Below are positions 5,442-13,346 of a stretch of DNA of 14,091 nt, one piece after another; position 1 is the first letter of the stretch; every line of letters starts with the position of its first letter. The notes beneath the pieces were generated by a model. That model was not told the origin of the DNA. It searched no databases and worked only from the letters and a program-made list of their open reading frames with translations. The position numbers and the translations under genes are program-made. Source of the stretch: Sabulitectum sp036743055 (GTDB lineage: Bacteria; Fermentibacterota; Fermentibacteria; Fermentibacterales; JCC-6); NCBI GenBank assembly GCA_036743055.1, contig DAINQE010000056.1, positions 1-14,091 on the forward strand. Direction: 5' to 3'.

Positions 5442-6482
5442 ATGAACCAGCTCTCCCGGGCGGCAAAAAAGGAATATTTCAGCAGGCTTGAAAGCCTCCG
5501 TCCGGACGCTGTCTACTCCTGTTCCGCGTTCCCGGTATCAGTTCTGGCCGGTCTGGGTCTCAGGCCGGCCAGGATACCGGTTTCCAGCCGGGCAAAGGGC
5601 AGGATACGTTCCAGGGAGGACGTGTGTCCGCTTATGGAGCTCCTGGCTGGATCCATGGAGCAGCTGCGCCCCAGGGTGGTCATCGGCCTGCACACATGCG
5701 ACATGACCAGGCGGTTCTATCAGGAGCTCAACAAGGTGGAATACGCCCAGATCCATCAGCTTCAGCTTCCGGCGACCTTCGGAAAGGAAGCGGAGGAATT
5801 CTATGCCTCCCAGGTGGAAAGGCTCTGCGAAGACCTTGTCCTGAACGGTCTGTCGGAGGGGTACGAACCGGAAAGGGCGGAAAGTTGGTTCCGGGGGCTG
5901 AGGAAGCTTGATGAACTGCTTCGCGGAGCAGCGCTGAGAACCCCTCCCGTGGCCTTGAAGTACTTCCACCACCTGGGAAGCATCATGCCTCCCCGGGAGG
6001 CAGTCGAGGTGATAGGGAACCTTCTGGAAGACCATGAGCCCTTCAAAGGTGAGTTCACACTGGTCGCCTCAGGAAGCCCATTCCCGCCGGGCAGCGATAC
6101 AGTGGCCGAAACCGTTGAGGCCGCCGGGGGTCTCCTGGTACCCGCCGGCTGCAGCGGCCATGCGGCATACCCCGCAGGGGAGCCTGCTGACTTCAGCCCG
6201 GGTACCCTGGCTGTGGAGAGCCTCGCCGGCTGCAGATGCGTAAGACGCAGACCCAATGCCATATGCTTCGATCACATCGGGGAGAGCGCGAAGCGTTTCT
6301 CCGCCCGGGGAATACTCGTGACATGCCTCTCCTTCTGTGACCTCTGGTACACCGAGAAGGTAAGGTTCAAGGAGCGTTTTCCGATTCCGGTTCTCGTTAC
6401 CGACTGCGGGTTGAACCAGGGGGATTCCGAACGAACCGCGATGAGGGTGGAAACATTCATACAGTCCCTGGGGGTGAAATGA
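5442..6482 (+). CDS. Stand-alone 2-hydroxyacyl-CoA dehydratase-type (HgdB-like) iron-sulfur protein
   Basis: The 346-residue protein belongs to the HgdB/FldB/BcrB fold family, whose members hold a [4Fe-4S] cluster through three spread cysteines. Candidates are C62 in DVCPLMELLAG, C86 in LHTCDMTRR and C299 in SFCDLWY, with an earlier C27 in YSCSAFPVSVLAGLGL. The C-terminal segment PVLVTDCGLNQGDSERTAMR matches the family end motif before the last helix. Compared with catalytic subunits, the middle region is diverged and the family SER/GLK-type motifs are absent, so it may be a partner or electron-relay subunit. The ATG directly follows the methyltransferase stop and there is only a weak ribosome site, so it is probably translated by coupling. 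Its stop overlaps the next start by four bases. It probably forms a complex with the 861-residue product (inference). The substrate is unknown. Confidence 0.75.
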   Translation: MNQLSRAAKKEYFSRLESLRPDAVYSCSAFPVSVLAGLGLRPARIPVSSRAKGRIRSREDVCPLMELLAGSMEQLRPRVVIGLHTCDMTRRFYQELNKVEYAQIHQLQLPATFGKEAEEFYASQVERLCEDLVLNGLSEGYEPERAESWFRGLRKLDELLRGAALRTPPVALKYFHHLGSIMPPREAVEVIGNLLEDHEPFKGEFTLVASGSPFPPGSDTVAETVEAAGGLLVPAGCSGHAAYPAGEPADFSPGTLAVESLAGCRCVRRRPNAICFDHIGESAKRFSARGILVTCLSFCDLWYTEKVRFKERFPIPVLVTDCGLNQGDSERTAMRVETFIQSLGVK

Positions 6483-9064
6483 ACGACCCGGTGGCAAGGA
6501 TAACCTCCTCGCAGTGGGAGGAAAGGGCCCGTATCATCCCTGAACGGTTCAGGGACCAGTGCCGGTTCCTCCGGAAGTGGGTCCCGGGAGGTGTGCCGTA
6601 TCTCTTCACCCCCTACGAGTACTCCTGCAGGGGAGACCTGCTCCTGAGAAGGCTGAAGTTCGACTCGGCCATGGAATCCCTCAGGCTATGGGCCTTCCTT
6701 TTCAGCGAAAAGGACAGGCTTTTCCTGGCCAGGGAGAACGGAGCGAAGATAGTAAGCCTGATGAAGGACCTGGGTCAGACCGCGGTGCTCACCTACGCAT
6801 TTCCCAACCAGCTCTCATTTTACGCCGACGAGCTTTGGTGGGCTCCGTGCTTCTCAGAGGAAACATACCTTCTGGACGAAGCGGCCAAGCTGGGCGCCAC
6901 ATCTGAGCTCTGCTACGTGCGAGCGGCCCTGGGAGCCATGGTGACAGGGGACTATTTTCCGGACCCCGACCTCTGCATAGCAGGCACCGGGGCGTGCTGC
7001 GACGACTTCAGCGCCGTGATGCAGCTCATCGAGGGTCTTGGCAGGAAGGTTCACTGGTGGGAAATGGTAAGCAGGAGGGAACCTCCGGGGCACAGTACCG
7101 TGGAGCCCTTCACGGAAACCCCGTTCGGGGGGAACAGCTACCAGGCAGGGGCCGTTCCCTATCTCAGGGCGCAGTTCAAAGGCATCATAAGGGCCATGGA
7201 GGAACTCACCGGCACTGTATGCACCGATGAGATGCTCAGAGAGAGCGTTTCCCGGTTCAACAGGCTCAGAGGGATCACATCCCGGCTCAGGGAACTGGTC
7301 TACACCGCCGACAGGCCTCCAATACCGGGCCTGGAGATGTACCTTGCTGAGTTCGTTACCATACACACCTGCAGTGAGCCGGATGAGTGTTTCCCGGTAA
7401 TGGAGGGCATGCTGAACCTGGCGCAGCGCAGGCTTGAGCAGGGCCAGTCGCCCCTTACTGAGGAGAAGCCATGCAGGGTCTACTGGATGTACCCCTCCAC
7501 CGACGCGTCGCTGGTAACCCTTCTGGAGGACATGGGCGGCTGCATTGCCGGAACCGATTACTTCATCAACCACGCTTTCCTGCCCCTGAGGGAGGATGTC
7601 GGCCCCCTCACCGCCGTTGCTGAGAACTGCATGGACGACAGGCTTTCAGGCAGCCCCTCCTCAAGGGTGCGCAGGGTCATCGAGGATGTTCGCCGGTACA
7701 GGGCCGAGGGAATACTGATGTCGGGAATTTTCGGGGCCAGCCACTGCCCCTGGGACGCCGCCGCCCTTGCGGAGGAGGTGGGCAGGGAACTGGGCATACC
7801 GGTGCTTGCCTTCGATGTGCCCTACAGCCCGGGCAGGTACAGCGAGCAGGTGGTGACCAGGATGCAGGGTTTCCTTGAACTCATAAGGTCCAGGCGCGGT
7901 GGAACGGCGGTATCCCCAGGCGGGGTGGTCTCCGAGGGATCCGCAGGGGGAGAGGAAGCGGTCCTGGACTACTTCAGGAACTCCATGTCGGTGGAGTCCG
8001 ACGAGGTACGCCGGTTGAAGAGGCAGGGAATGGGAGTGGCGGGCATATACTGCGAGTTCACCCCCAGGGACCTGATCCTGGCCGCCGGGGCTCTGCCGGT
8101 ATGTCTCTGCGGTTCCAGCGGCAGGACCATACCCCCGGCGGAATCAGTGCTTCCCGCAAACCTGTGCCCGCTGATAAAGTCGAGCTTCGGCTACATCCTC
8201 ACCGGGCGATGCCCCTTCTTCACGGTATCCGACCTGGTGATAGCCGAGACCACCTGCGACGGCAAGAAGAAGATGTACGAGCTCATCGCCGACAGGAAGC
8301 CCCAGCACATACTGGAGCTTACCCAGAAGGTGAACGAAGAGGAGGCCTGGCTCCACTGGCTCAGCGAGGTAAACAAGCTTAAATCATTCCTTGAACGGTA
8401 CTACGGAGTGGAGATAACCGACGAAAAGCTGCGAAGCGCCATTTCAGCCATGAACGGCGAGAGGGCCCTTCTCAGGGAAGCGCTCTACCTGGGGGCGGAG
8501 GACCCGCCTGTGGCCACCGGGGTGGAGCTGGCAAGGCTCAGGTACCGGGTGAGCGGCCTGGAAAGCCATGCCCGCATGCTCAGGGAGTTCATCGCCATGT
8601 GCCGCAGAAGGAAGCCCATGACCAGCGCCGGGCCCAGGGTGATAGTTTCAGGCTGCCCCATGTCCGAGGGCACCCTCAAGGTGATCGAGCTCATCGAGGA
8701 AGCCGGCGGCATCGTGGTGGCCCAGGAGACCTGCAGCGGGTTGAAGCCTCTCCTTCCCGTGGAGGAGACAGGGGATCCCCTTGAGGCCATCGCAAGGAAA
8801 CACTTCAGGATACCATGTTCCTGCATGACTCCCAACACCGGAAGGCTGGAGCTCCTGAGGAAGCTCTCCAAGGAGTTCAACGCCGCCGCGGTGGTGGACC
8901 TTGTGTGGCAGGCCTGCCATACCTACGCCGTGGAATCCCATTCCGTGGGAGGTTTCGTAAGGGACGATCTCGGCCTGGCCTACCTTAAGGTGGAAACCGA
9001 CTACGGCCAGAGCGACAGGGAAAGACTGATGATAAGGATACAAACCATGCTGGAGATGATCTGA
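6479..9064 (+). CDS. Fused double HgdB-like protein with double-cubane-type C-terminal half
   Basis: The 861-residue protein joins two copies of a fold that normally forms separate chains of about 350-430 residues. The N-terminal half (about 40-470) has cluster-type cysteines C145 (ELCYVRAALG), C173/C174 (GACCDD) and C423 (SHCPWD), and ends with PVLAFDVPYS and TRMQGFLELI. A Gly/Ser-rich linker (about 473-491) follows. The C-terminal half (about 495-861) has GIYCEFTPRDLILAAGALPV, then C563 (NLCPLIKSSFG), C593 (ETTCDGKKKMYEL) and C813 (QACHTYAVE). It adds C726 (SGCPMSEG), C752 (ETCSG) and C780/C782 (PCSCMTPN), the extra cysteines expected for a double-cubane [8Fe-9S] cluster protein (DCCP, YjiM-like). 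Members are reduced by an ATP-hydrolysing activator, encoded next. The ATG overlaps the previous stop (ATGA). The reaction is unknown; a low-potential reduction is likely, whereas classical CoA-ester dehydration is not shown. Confidence 0.82.
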   Translation: MNDPVARITSSQWEERARIIPERFRDQCRFLRKWVPGGVPYLFTPYEYSCRGDLLLRRLKFDSAMESLRLWAFLFSEKDRLFLARENGAKIVSLMKDLGQTAVLTYAFPNQLSFYADELWWAPCFSEETYLLDEAAKLGATSELCYVRAALGAMVTGDYFPDPDLCIAGTGACCDDFSAVMQLIEGLGRKVHWWEMVSRREPPGHSTVEPFTETPFGGNSYQAGAVPYLRAQFKGIIRAMEELTGTVCTDEMLRESVSRFNRLRGITSRLRELVYTADRPPIPGLEMYLAEFVTIHTCSEPDECFPVMEGMLNLAQRRLEQGQSPLTEEKPCRVYWMYPSTDASLVTLLEDMGGCIAGTDYFINHAFLPLREDVGPLTAVAENCMDDRLSGSPSSRVRRVIEDVRRYRAEGILMSGIFGASHCPWDAAALAEEVGRELGIPVLAFDVPYSPGRYSEQVVTRMQGFLELIRSRRGGTAVSPGGVVSEGSAGGEEAVLDYFRNSMSVESDEVRRLKRQGMGVAGIYCEFTPRDLILAAGALPVCLCGSSGRTIPPAESVLPANLCPLIKSSFGYILTGRCPFFTVSDLVIAETTCDGKKKMYELIADRKPQHILELTQKVNEEEAWLHWLSEVNKLKSFLERYYGVEITDEKLRSAISAMNGERALLREALYLGAEDPPVATGVELARLRYRVSGLESHARMLREFIAMCRRRKPMTSAGPRVIVSGCPMSEGTLKVIELIEEAGGIVVAQETCSGLKPLLPVEETGDPLEAIARKHFRIPCSCMTPNTGRLELLRKLSKEFNAAAVVDLVWQACHTYAVESHSVGGFVRDDLGLAYLKVETDYGQSDRERLMIRIQTMLEMI

Positions 9065-9065
9065 G

Positions 9066-9836
9066 ATGTACTGCGGAATAGACATCGGCTCAAGGAGCAT
9101 AGAAGTGGTTCTCTATGACGGCGCCCAGGTGGTGGAGTCCGGCGCCTGCGACACAGGAAGCAGGCCCACGGAGAACGCCTCGGAGCTTCTGAACAGAACA
9201 CTTGCCGCTGCAGGCGCCGCAAGGGATGATATCCGTGCCACGGTTGCCACCGGTTACGGCAGGAACTACTTCCAGGGAGCCGACAGGACAATGTCGGAGA
9301 TACTCTGCCACGCCGCCGGTGTATCCTACCTGTTCCCCGACGCCAGAACGGTGATCGACATAGGCGGCCAGGATTCAAAGCTGATATCACTTGATCAGCA
9401 GGGCAGGCCGGTGGACTTCTCCATGAACGACAGGTGCGCCGCGGGCACCGGCAAGTTCATCGAGATGACCGGGGCTTCCCTGGGTGTGCCCCTGCACGGC
9501 ATGTACGACATGGTGAAGGACCACTCGGAATCGGTGGAGATAAGCACCATGTGCGCGGTGTTCGCCGAAAGCGAGATCATCGGTCTCGTTCAGAGCGGAA
9601 CTCCCATTCCCACCATACTCCGCGGCGTGTTCAACTCCGTTGCGAGAAGAACACTGGGAATGGCCGCCAGGGGAGGGATCACACCCAGGCTGGTGTTCAC
9701 AGGCGGAGTGGCCATGAACGCAGCTGTGGCGGAGGCTATATCACGGGAGGCCGGCTCAACGGTCTCCGTTCCCGACGACCCGAGAATGACAGGAGCCCTT
9801 GGGGCGGCGATAACCGCCTCTTCGATACCGCGGTGA
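9066..9836 (+). CDS. ATP-dependent dehydratase/reductase activator (BadF/BadG/BcrA/BcrD, HgdC-like)
   Basis: The 256-residue protein is a complete ASKHA-fold ATPase of the HgdC type. As a homodimer bridged by one [4Fe-4S] cluster, such proteins use ATP hydrolysis to push a single electron onto a partner's low-potential cluster. The phosphate-1 motif is CGIDIGSRS (3-11), the phosphate-2 motif VIDIGGQDSK (96-105) and the adenosine motif VFTGGVAMN (210-218). The two cluster ligands are C124 in DRCAAGTGKF and C163 in TMCAVFAESE. Length is typical of the family. The ATG follows the preceding stop after one base, with GGAG (9052-9055) ten bases upstream. Its partner is almost certainly the 861-residue protein and possibly also the 346-residue one. 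It ends the four-gene operon; no clear terminator follows. Confidence 0.92.
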   Translation: MYCGIDIGSRSIEVVLYDGAQVVESGACDTGSRPTENASELLNRTLAAAGAARDDIRATVATGYGRNYFQGADRTMSEILCHAAGVSYLFPDARTVIDIGGQDSKLISLDQQGRPVDFSMNDRCAAGTGKFIEMTGASLGVPLHGMYDMVKDHSESVEISTMCAVFAESEIIGLVQSGTPIPTILRGVFNSVARRTLGMAARGGITPRLVFTGGVAMNAAVAEAISREAGSTVSVPDDPRMTGALGAAITASSIPR

Positions 9837-9837
9837 T

Positions 9838-9866
9838 TTGACCTTCAGCGGCGTATGGAGTATCGT
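9838..9866 (+). promoter_or_regulatory. Predicted sigma-70 promoter of the diguanylate cyclase gene
   Basis: TTGACC (9838-9843, 5/6 to the -35 consensus) and TATCGT (9861-9866, 4/6 to the -10) are separated by 17 bases. They lie in the 53-bp gap before the response-regulator gene, so that gene can be transcribed independently of the operon before it. Confidence 0.5.
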
Positions 9867-9889
9867 TTTCATCATCACCGGAGGCCATG

Positions 9890-10777
9890 ATGAGAACGAT
9901 GAAGGTCCTCATAATCGACGATGACCCAGCTTCCGTAGCCCTTGCCAGGCAGTGGCTGAAGAAGGACGGTCACGGGATAGTAACCGCCGCAGGCGGGGAT
10001 GAGGGGCTCTCCATGGCGGTGAAGGAGGCCCCCGACCTTATCCTCCTGGATGTCCATATGCCCGGCATGAACGGCTTTCAGGTCTGTGAAAGGCTCAAGG
10101 CCGATTCCAGGATCAGGCACATTCCCGTTATCTTCCTCTCCGCCGCCGACGAGACCCGGGAGAAGGTGAAGGGCCTCGACCTGGGGGCAGTTGACTATGT
10201 CACCAAGCCCTTCGACAGGTTCGAGCTTCCCGCCAGGGTCCGAGCCGCGCTGAGGACCAAGAGACTCCAGGACCTTCTCACCGTTTACAGCGAGATCGAT
10301 TCCCTCACCGAGGTCTACAACCGCAGGGTGCTCATGGAGCGGCTGGAGCAGGAGTGGAACCGCACCAGGAGGTATTCCACCACCGTGGCCTTCATCATGT
10401 GCGACATCGACCATTTCAAGAATGTGAACGACACCCACGGCCACCCCACCGGCGATCAGGTCCTGGAGCGGATAGCAACGCTTCTCAGGAAGTCCGTCCG
10501 CTCCTCGGACATGGTGGGCAGGTACGGCGGCGAGGAGTTCGGCATCATCATGGTCAACGCCGACCGGGCAAGTGCCGCGTCAGCCGCCGAGAGATACCGC
10601 AAGAAGATCGAGTCGATGGATTTCCATTCCCGCAGGGGAGAGTTCAGGGTCACGGTGAGTTTTGGCGTGGCTGACTCCCGGGGCAAGGATTCGGTCAACC
10701 AGCTTATCAACGCCGCCGACAGGGCTCTCTACAAAGCCAAGGAAACAGGCAGGAACACAGTCTGCGTCGAAGAATGA
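9890..10777 (+). CDS. Response regulator with GGDEF domain (diguanylate cyclase, PleD-like)
   Basis: The 295-residue cytoplasmic protein makes cyclic di-GMP from GTP when its receiver is phosphorylated. The receiver domain (about 3-125) has the acidic pocket IIDDDP, the phospho-acceptor Asp in LLDVHMPG (residue 54) and the conserved Lys in TKPFD. The GGDEF domain (about 135-294) has FIMCDIDHFKNVNDTHGH and the active-site signature RYGGEEF, the catalytically competent GGEEF variant. RSSD five residues before it is an intact RxxD inhibitory site for product feedback. ATG 9890 is chosen over the adjacent ATG 9887 because GGAGG (9880-9884) is five bases from it but only two from 9887. No histidine kinase gene is nearby, so the signal is unknown. 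Confidence 0.95.
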   Translation: MRTMKVLIIDDDPASVALARQWLKKDGHGIVTAAGGDEGLSMAVKEAPDLILLDVHMPGMNGFQVCERLKADSRIRHIPVIFLSAADETREKVKGLDLGAVDYVTKPFDRFELPARVRAALRTKRLQDLLTVYSEIDSLTEVYNRRVLMERLEQEWNRTRRYSTTVAFIMCDIDHFKNVNDTHGHPTGDQVLERIATLLRKSVRSSDMVGRYGGEEFGIIMVNADRASAASAAERYRKKIESMDFHSRRGEFRVTVSFGVADSRGKDSVNQLINAADRALYKAKETGRNTVCVEE

Positions 10778-10845
10778 CACCGCCATGGAATATCCCCCGG
10801 CCTGCTGAAGTATCAACGCTGTAAAACCCCAAAGGAGGAACAGCG

Positions 10846-12227
10846 ATGAGATTTCTGGCAGTAACGGCGGCGGTGGCAGCGGCGGCGATGGCCACGCCTT
10901 CTTTTGAACGGGCGGTCTCCAACGTTGCGGAGATGGTCTGGAACTACAAGGTAACGGACATCGCCTCCAGGTTCGGCCTGGACGTGGTGAATGTCACCTG
11001 GGAGGACACGGGCAGGTACGGCAACTCCTGCTGGGGCCCCAACATCTCCGACCTCACCATTCAGGTTCATCACGGCAACAGGGATCAGGAAACCCTCACC
11101 TGCATGCCGGTCATAAGGTATCCCAACTTCCACGACCTCTCCGCCGACCTTGACCCCGACGAGTTCTACCTTCTCGTAGGCAACGAGAGGGGAGACGAGC
11201 TGGAACCGGTCACCCTCACCGACTATGTGGACAATCTCAGGGACTATCTCCACGACGAGGACAGCTGGGGCGGCAGGCAGACCAGCCTCCTGGCGGAGAG
11301 GGACAGCGTTGTCCTGGTAAGTGCCCAGGCGGTCTTCCTTCCCATAGAGGAGGACGGCGAGGCCACATTCAACCCGGTGCTCTACAACTACCAGAGCTAC
11401 GAGGGCAGCCCCGGCGTGCTTGCCATCCTGGCCACCAGGGAGGGAACCAGCGCCACCATCATCGACAACAGCGTAGACTACAGCGCCGACTACTACTCAT
11501 GGGGCCAGAGGCTCTACTTCAATGAAGACGGCGAGAGGGCCAGCCTCACAGGCTCCAGGCTCTCCGACTTCCTGGAAGACCCCGAGAATCTTGAGGAACT
11601 CATGGGCGAAACGATGGAAGCAGCAGGGGAAGAGGGCCTCAACATGGTCCTCCTCATTCAGATACCCCTGAAGCAGAAGGAGAGAAGGGACCTGTGGTTC
11701 GAGGGAATGGGAGGATGTTTCGACAGTGCTCCCATGGCCTGCGAGGAAGCCTGCGCCTCCTCAGATGTTGAGGCCGCGGTCATCGGCCACGGCGAGCTCG
11801 AAGGCCCCTTCAGGGAGATAGACGGCCTCCCAATCGTAAGGGACGAGCGTTTCCCTATCAGGGTCACGGTGCAGTTCTACAAGGCCACCTCCAACGGTGT
11901 TGCCACCGAGGGGGACATCGCGGAAATAGCCGCACAGATCACAAGGGTGTACGACGACGCCTCCTATGTTGGCTCCCTGGTNNNNNNNNNNNNNNNNNNN
12001 NNNNNNNNNNNNNNNNNNNNNNNNNNNNNNNNNNNNNNNNNNNNNNNNNNNNNNNNNNNNNNNNNNNNNNNNNNNNNNNNNTAGCCGCACAGATCACAAG
12101 GGTGTACGACGACGCCTCCTATGTTGGCTCCCTGGTTTGCCCCGAGGAGAAGATCGAAAGGCCTACCGACTGGGACCACGACGCAGTAGAGGTTTCCCTC
12201 AGGAAGCACATCCCCTGGTTCTGGTAG
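10846..12227 (+). CDS. Exported protein of unknown function, interrupted by a scaffold gap
   Basis: I do not recognise a family. A strong ribosome site (AAAGGAGG, 10831-10838) lies seven bases before the ATG. The N-terminus is a Sec signal peptide: MRFL, an Ala-rich hydrophobic core and a likely cleavage after AMA (about residue 16). The mature part is acidic and mostly soluble, with a Cys cluster (GGCFDSAPMACEEACASSD, about residues 291-309). The frame runs into 100 Ns at 11982. The 55 bases before the Ns are repeated exactly after them. Collapsing this overlap (removing 155 bases) keeps the frame open to TAG at 12225-12227, restoring a 408-residue protein that ends in HIPWFW. The apparent stop at 12082-12084 is therefore an artefact. 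It is probably periplasmic or secreted. A terminator follows. Confidence 0.75.
11927..12136 (+). repeat. 55-bp direct repeat flanking the N run (unmerged contig overlap)
   Basis: Positions 11927-11981 and 12082-12136 are identical over 55 bases, beginning TAGCCGCACAGATC and ending GGCTCCCTGGT. Each copy abuts the N run. This is what two contig ends with an undetected overlap look like after scaffolding, rather than a biological repeat. Confidence 0.93.
11982..12081. other. 100-N scaffold gap
   Basis: Exactly 100 N characters are present, the conventional placeholder for a gap of unknown size. The flanking identity indicates the true gap is negative, an overlap of about 55 bases, so probably no sequence is missing. 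Confidence 0.97.
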
Positions 12228-12244
12228 ATCAAAACTGAATAAGG

Positions 12245-12275
12245 AAGGCCCTGGCGAATGCCGGGGCCTTCGTTT
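12245..12275 (+). terminator. Terminator after the exported-protein gene
   Basis: AAGGCCCTGGC (12245-12255) pairs with GCCGGGGCCTT (12260-12270) over 11 positions with one T-G wobble and a GAAT loop. It is followed by CGTTTATTGT. It lies 17 bases after the stop codon and only 11 bases before the next start codon. Confidence 0.8.
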
Positions 12276-12286
12276 ATTGTGGAGCC

Positions 12287-12847
12287 ATGGACAACACATT
12301 CGCAGCCAAAAGCGCAGCCGACTGGCGGAAATGGCTTCAGGAGAACCACGCCACCGCGCAGGAGGTCTGGCTCGTCTTCTGGAAGAAGCACACCGGAAAG
12401 CCCTGCGTCGAGTACGAAGACGCGGTAAGGCAGGCCCTCTGCTTCGGGTGGATAGACGGCCTGATAAAGAAGGTCGACGAAGAGAGCTACGCCAGGAGGT
12501 TCAGCCCCAGGCAGGCCGACAGCCCCTGGTCACCCCTTAACAGGGAACGGGCCCTGGAGCTCATCAGAACAGGGGAGATGACCGACCAGGGAATGGAAGC
12601 GGTGAAAAGGGCCAGGGAATCAGGCGCCTGGTACGTTCAGCCCACTGAGGTGGAAATGCCGGCAGAGCTTGAGGAAGAACTGGACCGGAACAAGAAGGCC
12701 GCTCTCTTCTTCAGCGAACTCGCACCTTCATACAGGAAGCGCTACATGGGCTGGGTTGGCGACGCGAAGCGCCCTGAGACCAGGAGGGTAAGGGCAAGAG
12801 AAGCCTGCGCCCTTCTGGAAAAGGGTATGAAGCTCCCCATGAAGTAG
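12287..12847 (+). CDS. YdeI/OmpD-associated family protein
   Basis: The 186-residue protein matches the YdeI family (linked to stress or antimicrobial-peptide protection in some bacteria; biochemical role not established). Diagnostic segments are WLQENHATAQEVWLVFWKKH (16-35), ALCFGWIDGLIKK (50-62), ARRFSPR (69-75), SPWSPLN (79-85) and LAPSYRKRYMGWVGDAKR (145-162). No signal peptide or membrane helix is visible, so it is probably cytoplasmic. The ATG is only 11 bases after the preceding terminator, with GGAG (12281-12284) just two bases upstream. Its transcription therefore depends on read-through, or on a promoter inside the terminator region that I cannot identify. The start agrees with where the family similarity begins. 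Confidence 0.85.
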   Translation: MDNTFAAKSAADWRKWLQENHATAQEVWLVFWKKHTGKPCVEYEDAVRQALCFGWIDGLIKKVDEESYARRFSPRQADSPWSPLNRERALELIRTGEMTDQGMEAVKRARESGAWYVQPTEVEMPAELEEELDRNKKAALFFSELAPSYRKRYMGWVGDAKRPETRRVRAREACALLEKGMKLPMK

Positions 12848-12867
12848 AAAAAAGGATGATTGCATCC
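12848..12867 (-). terminator. Terminator for the minus-strand membrane protein gene
   Basis: On the minus strand GGATG-CAAT-CATCC (12867-12854) is followed by six T residues (plus-strand A run 12848-12853), just beyond the stop codon at 12873. The stem is only five base pairs but the U-tract is good, and it separates two convergent genes. Confidence 0.6.
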
Positions 12868-12872
12868 CAGGC

Positions 12873-13346
12873 TCAAGTTCTCAGCGAGGCCGGATCAGTC
12901 CTGAACGCTTTCCGCAGCTCCTCACTGTATCCCGTCGCAGCACCGGGCGCGACAGATCTCAGGTGCTGAAACGCCTCCTGAGAGAATCCTTCCTTCATTG
13001 AAATCAGCGGCAGGGCAAAGCGGTACAATTTTCCGTTGTCGAAGCCGATCATCACCGCGTTGATGTGCCCGCCCTTCATCACACCGTAGTACCACACGAT
13101 GCGCGAGGGTTCCGACAGGGCAGCCAGCCCCCGATGCGGAAGGAAGTTCCAAACCAGGATGAACAGTGCCACCGGGATGCAGATCAAAACTAAGGCTGCC
13201 GTACCCCCCGAGTACTCGTTGAGACCCAGAGAGGGACCAAAGCCGGCTGTGATTCCACAGATCACGAGTATGATCAGAGCTGCAATTCGGTTCTTGATAC
13301 GCTGTTTTCTCACGACCGGCTGAAAGTAGAGCTGCAGTTGGTTCAT
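12873..13346 (-). CDS. Small membrane protein of unknown function
   Basis: The 157-residue protein is not one I recognise. A basic N-terminus (VVRKQRIKNR) precedes two hydrophobic segments (about 21-40 and 49-68) joined by a short loop, so it is probably an inner-membrane protein with both termini in the cytoplasm. The remaining 85 residues (HRGLAALSEPSRIVWYYGVM onward, with MIGFDNGKLYRFALPL) look like a small beta-rich soluble domain, perhaps a PH-like fold as in several two-helix membrane proteins, but this is a guess. A good ribosome site (AAGGGG on the minus strand) lies about six bases before the ATG at 13346. Base composition is more A/T-rich than in the preceding 12 kb. It is convergent with the YdeI-family gene. 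Confidence 0.65.
   Translation of the reverse strand: MNQLQLYFQPVVRKQRIKNRIAALIILVICGITAGFGPSLGLNEYSGGTAALVLICIPVALFILVWNFLPHRGLAALSEPSRIVWYYGVMKGGHINAVMIGFDNGKLYRFALPLISMKEGFSQEAFQHLRSVAPGAATGYSEELRKAFRTDPASLRT

Noticed and set aside
6854..7573. Minus-strand frame of 239 codons inside the 861-residue gene
   Set aside because: Shadow of the real frame in G+C-rich DNA; the plus-strand product has conserved cysteine motifs throughout this interval.
11966..12238. Frames that run through the N block on both strands
   Set aside because: They exist only because N codons are not read as stops; collapsing the 55-bp overlap removes them.
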